A DNA stretch of 64,000 nucleotides. It comes from WTFY01 sp965214675 (GTDB taxonomy: Bacteria > Pseudomonadota > Gammaproteobacteria > UBA4575). Each line of letters starts with the position of its first letter. Position 1 is the stretch's first letter. Position numbers and translations under genes: made by a program. The stretch lies in the NCBI GenBank assembly GCA_965214675.1, contig OZ243969.1, forward strand, positions 1,550,001 to 1,614,000. The letters are read 5' to 3'. Below, one piece after another: positions 61,986 through 64,000 of this stretch. Under the pieces are notes generated by a model. That model had not been told where the DNA came from, searched no databases, and worked only from the letters and a program-made list of their open reading frames with translations.

Positions 61986-62232
61986 TCAAGAATAGATCAT
62001 CAGTATCATTGGAAGGGTTAGGGTACGAAAATTGATATTCATCGCAGACAAGCTTGTACTTACCCTCTTTATATTCCTGGGTGTTTATAAAGTCATTTTC
62101 TGATAGTGAGAGAATGCATTTCTTGACCTCTTCGAAATTATAACCAAGAGTAAGCGCATCCTTTTGGGCGTTCCCATAGCGTATCTTTATGGGACAGGCT
62201 GGCTGAGCACATGTCATTACATACCCTGGCAT
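61986..62232 (-). pseudogene. Possible MqsR-like toxin fragment
   Basis: From ATG 62232 the frame reads ...KDALTLGYNFEEVKKCILSL-SENDFINTQEYKEGKYKL, then CDEYQF and DDLFLM. The DA.LG...V...IL.L...DF..T pattern recalls MqsR toxins. Beyond 61986 the frame runs into the autotransporter end without family resemblance, so the C-terminus is lost. Composition is AT-richer than its neighbours. Confidence 0.3.
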
Positions 62233-62278
62233 TGCCTTCGCCGTTGGCCCACGATTCAGTAGATTGGGTATTTCAGGA

Positions 62279-63013
62279 TCAGCCAGCACTTTCCCGTAGG
62301 GCGTTTTCGATCTCATCGAGGATGGCACTCGCCGTTCCCGATGGATCCGTGGCAGCGATAACCGGGCGACCGACCACCAGGAGGTCCGCACCATCCAGGA
62401 TGGCCTGGTAGGGTGTGAGCGAGCGCTTGTGTTCATCCACGGAATCGCCTTGCGGGCGGATGCCCGGGGTCACGATCAAAAAGGGTATATCCGGGAAGGC
62501 CTCGCGCAACTCCCGCACGGACTTCCCGGAGGCAATCAATCCTTCACAACCGGCATCCAGTGCACTTTTCGCACGCTGGCGAATCCATGCCGATACATCG
62601 GATTCCGGACCAGCGCCCGTCTCGGCGAGGTCCGTGCCATCCATGCTGGAGAGCAGGGTCACCATCAGCAGGTAGGGTTTCTCGCCGCGCCGGCCAGCTT
62701 TTGCAGCCCGCACCGTGGCCGCACTGCCCTGCAAGGTCAGCAGCTCAAGCCTGCCCGCAAACTCATCCGGCATGTTGTTGAGTGCGGCGCGCACCGTATT
62801 GTCGATATCCCCGATCTTGAGATCGAGAAATACGCGCTTGCCCTGGGCCAGCAGGTGCTGGACATAGGCCCATCCCGCACCGATGAACAACTGCCAGCCG
62901 ACCTTGTAGTAGCCCACGGTCTCGCCGAGATTCGCCACCAGGGCATCGGCCTCACTGGCGGTATCGACATCGAGGGCGACGATCAGGCGATCACGGGCAC
63001 TGCGTTCAGTCAT
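62279..63013 (-). CDS. pyrF: Orotidine 5'-phosphate decarboxylase
   Basis: A 244-aa TIM barrel: LIVALDVDTASEADALV, FLDLKIGDIDNTV (the catalytic Asp-Lys-Asp-like set D-x-K-x-x-D-I), VTPGIRPQGDS and VVGRPVIAATDPS. Makes UMP in pyrimidine synthesis. Confidence 0.97.
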   Translation of the reverse strand: MTERSARDRLIVALDVDTASEADALVANLGETVGYYKVGWQLFIGAGWAYVQHLLAQGKRVFLDLKIGDIDNTVRAALNNMPDEFAGRLELLTLQGSAATVRAAKAGRRGEKPYLLMVTLLSSMDGTDLAETGAGPESDVSAWIRQRAKSALDAGCEGLIASGKSVRELREAFPDIPFLIVTPGIRPQGDSVDEHKRSLTPYQAILDGADLLVVGRPVIAATDPSGTASAILDEIENALRESAG

Positions 63014-63201
63014 GGGGGAAAGGGCCGGGTGCGGGCCTTGCAGCCCGGTAGAGTTGCCGGTACATCATTCATTTTTCCTGCGCCTGATACTATCATAGCC
63101 TCGCACCAAGCACCGAGGCGGCCACACCCGTAACGCGTGTGAAATGACAGGGTTTCTCCGCCAGCTGTCGGAACATTCATGAACCCGGGAGGGTACTGGA
63201 C

Positions 63202-63636
63202 ATGCAGCAACTTCCTCATCACTACACGGCGCGTGCCGAAGGCCAGCCCACCGGAACCCTCACCACCCGGGTAGAGGGCCTTCAGACACTACAGGTCGCC
63301 GCCCCGAAACAGTTTGACGGGCCCGGAGACCAGTGGTCGCCCGAGGATCTGCTGGTGGCCAGCGCCGCCGATTGTCTGATCCTGACCTTCAGGGCCGTGG
63401 CCAGTGCCTCGAAGCTTAACTGGCAGAACCTCGACTGTAAGGCCACGGGTACGCTGGAATCGGTGGAGCGCATCACGCGGTTCACCGAACTGCACCTTAC
63501 GGCCACGCTTGAAATCGGGGCAGGCGAGAGCGCGGAGAAAGCCGAGCGGGTGCTGGTCAAGGCCGAGCAGGCCTGCCTGGTGACCAACTCGCTCAATACG
63601 AAGACCCACCTGCACGTGAACATCACCAGCGGTTGA
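63202..63636 (+). CDS. OsmC-family peroxiredoxin-like protein
   Basis: A 144-aa protein with SPEDLLVASAADCLILTFRA (first conserved Cys in ADC) and AEQACLVTNSLN (second Cys), the OsmC/Ohr active-site pair. It probably reduces organic hydroperoxides or binds an electrophile. It starts at ATG 63202 after GGGAGG. Confidence 0.93.
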   Translation: MQQLPHHYTARAEGQPTGTLTTRVEGLQTLQVAAPKQFDGPGDQWSPEDLLVASAADCLILTFRAVASASKLNWQNLDCKATGTLESVERITRFTELHLTATLEIGAGESAEKAERVLVKAEQACLVTNSLNTKTHLHVNITSG

Positions 63637-63727
63637 ACCCGATGCGCGTGCAGGGCCCCCAAAGACAGTGCCGCCGAGCTTTGTTACTATCGGCAAAGAC
63701 CGACCATCAGGAGCCTCTCAGCCGCCC

Positions 63728-64000
63728 ATGAACCCCCGCTATCCCAACCTCCGCATGCGCAGGATGCGTGCCGATGCGTTCTCTCGCGACCTGATGCGCG
63801 AGCACCATGTTCACGCGACGGACCTGGTCTGGCCGGTGTTCGTACAGGAAGGCACAGGGCGCGAGGCCGTGCTCTCGATGCCGGGGGTTGAGCGCCTTGG
63901 GATCGATGCCCTGGTGGAAGAGGCCCAAGAGGCCCATGCACTCGGCATTCGCGCACTGGCCGTGTTTCCGGTGGTGGGTGCCGACAGGAAAAGCGAGGCC
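63728..64000 (+). CDS. hemB: Delta-aminolevulinic acid dehydratase, N-terminal part
   Basis: The 91 visible codons (MNPRYPNLRMRRMR, DLVWPVFVQEGTGREAVLSM, PGVERLGIDALVEEA, ALAVFPVVG) match the start of porphobilinogen synthase. It runs off the window, so metal and lysine sites are not seen. Confidence 0.9.
   Translation, partial: MNPRYPNLRMRRMRADAFSRDLMREHHVHATDLVWPVFVQEGTGREAVLSMPGVERLGIDALVEEAQEAHALGIRALAVFPVVGADRKSEA

Overview
The window is most likely chromosomal DNA of a GC-rich gammaproteobacterium. The evidence is conserved housekeeping synteny (hisB-hisH-hisA / hisF / hisE-tatA-tatB-tatC, trkH-trkA-fmt-def, topA-tsaC-hemF, pyrF, hemB) and abundant outer-membrane proteins: Slam, an autotransporter, a DUF1302-like barrel and tandem 8-strand-type barrels. 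I cannot name the genus. Several AT-richer islands (about 24.5-27.1, 34.6-37.5 and 46.0-48.2 kb) carry toxin-antitoxin genes, gene fragments and transposon debris. I saw no rRNA, tRNA or CRISPR array.

Layout. 0-16.2 kb: a ribosomal peptide (TOMM/azoline-type RiPP) cluster of the NHLP class. It holds a fused leader-binding/YcaO cyclodehydratase, an RND/MMPL exporter, an FAD oxidoreductase, an 83-aa precursor with a nitrile-hydratase-like leader and the tiny core LCCCW, and a five-gene minus-strand operon: short HlyD-like adaptor, C39 peptidase-ABC exporter, second NHLM ABC protein, an NHLP leader fused to a terpene-cyclase-like alpha/alpha toroid, and a conserved protein of unknown function. 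This is the best candidate for an undescribed system. 16.3-19.3 kb: a LolA-like outer-membrane lipoprotein-sorting protein, a DUF1302-like barrel and a lipoprotein. The first two usually travel with an MMPL/RND protein such as the one at 2671. 19.5-20.3 kb: FitAB with a palindromic operator. 20.4-24.4 kb: cytochrome c, gpmI, tatCBA and hisE.

24.5-29.4 kb: an island that splits the histidine operon, with an orphan AbiEi-type antitoxin, an orphan DarG macrodomain antitoxin, a truncated ISNCY/IS481-type transposase and an AAA/DUF4143 ATPase. 29.6-34.6 kb: hisF, a higA antitoxin with only a scar of higB, hisA, hisH, hisB, dtd and pip. No hisI is present. 34.6-38.9 kb: a surface lipoprotein next to the Slam translocon that probably exports it. 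39.0-44.2 kb: a methyltransferase, trkH, trkA, fmt and def. 44.4-52.0 kb: Fic with a palindromic operator, BrnTA, a NadS-like antitoxin, a zeta-toxin fragment, two paralogous outer-membrane barrels and HipBA. 52.1-56.3 kb: a MITE-like repeat and topA-tsaC-hemF. 56.4-57.6 kb: a stand-alone TnpB. 57.9-61.9 kb: a large autotransporter with an 11-G tract near its 5' end, suggesting phase variation. 62-64 kb: pyrF, an OsmC-family gene and the start of hemB.

Two themes stand out. First, the RiPP cluster uses the NHLP leader twice, once on a peptide and once on a cyclase-like enzyme. Second, antitoxins survive while their toxins are missing or broken (higB, the DarT position, the AbiEii position, the NadS partner), alongside fragments of zeta-like and possibly MqsR-like toxins. 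All functional statements rest on reading sequence and motifs by eye; no database search was run.
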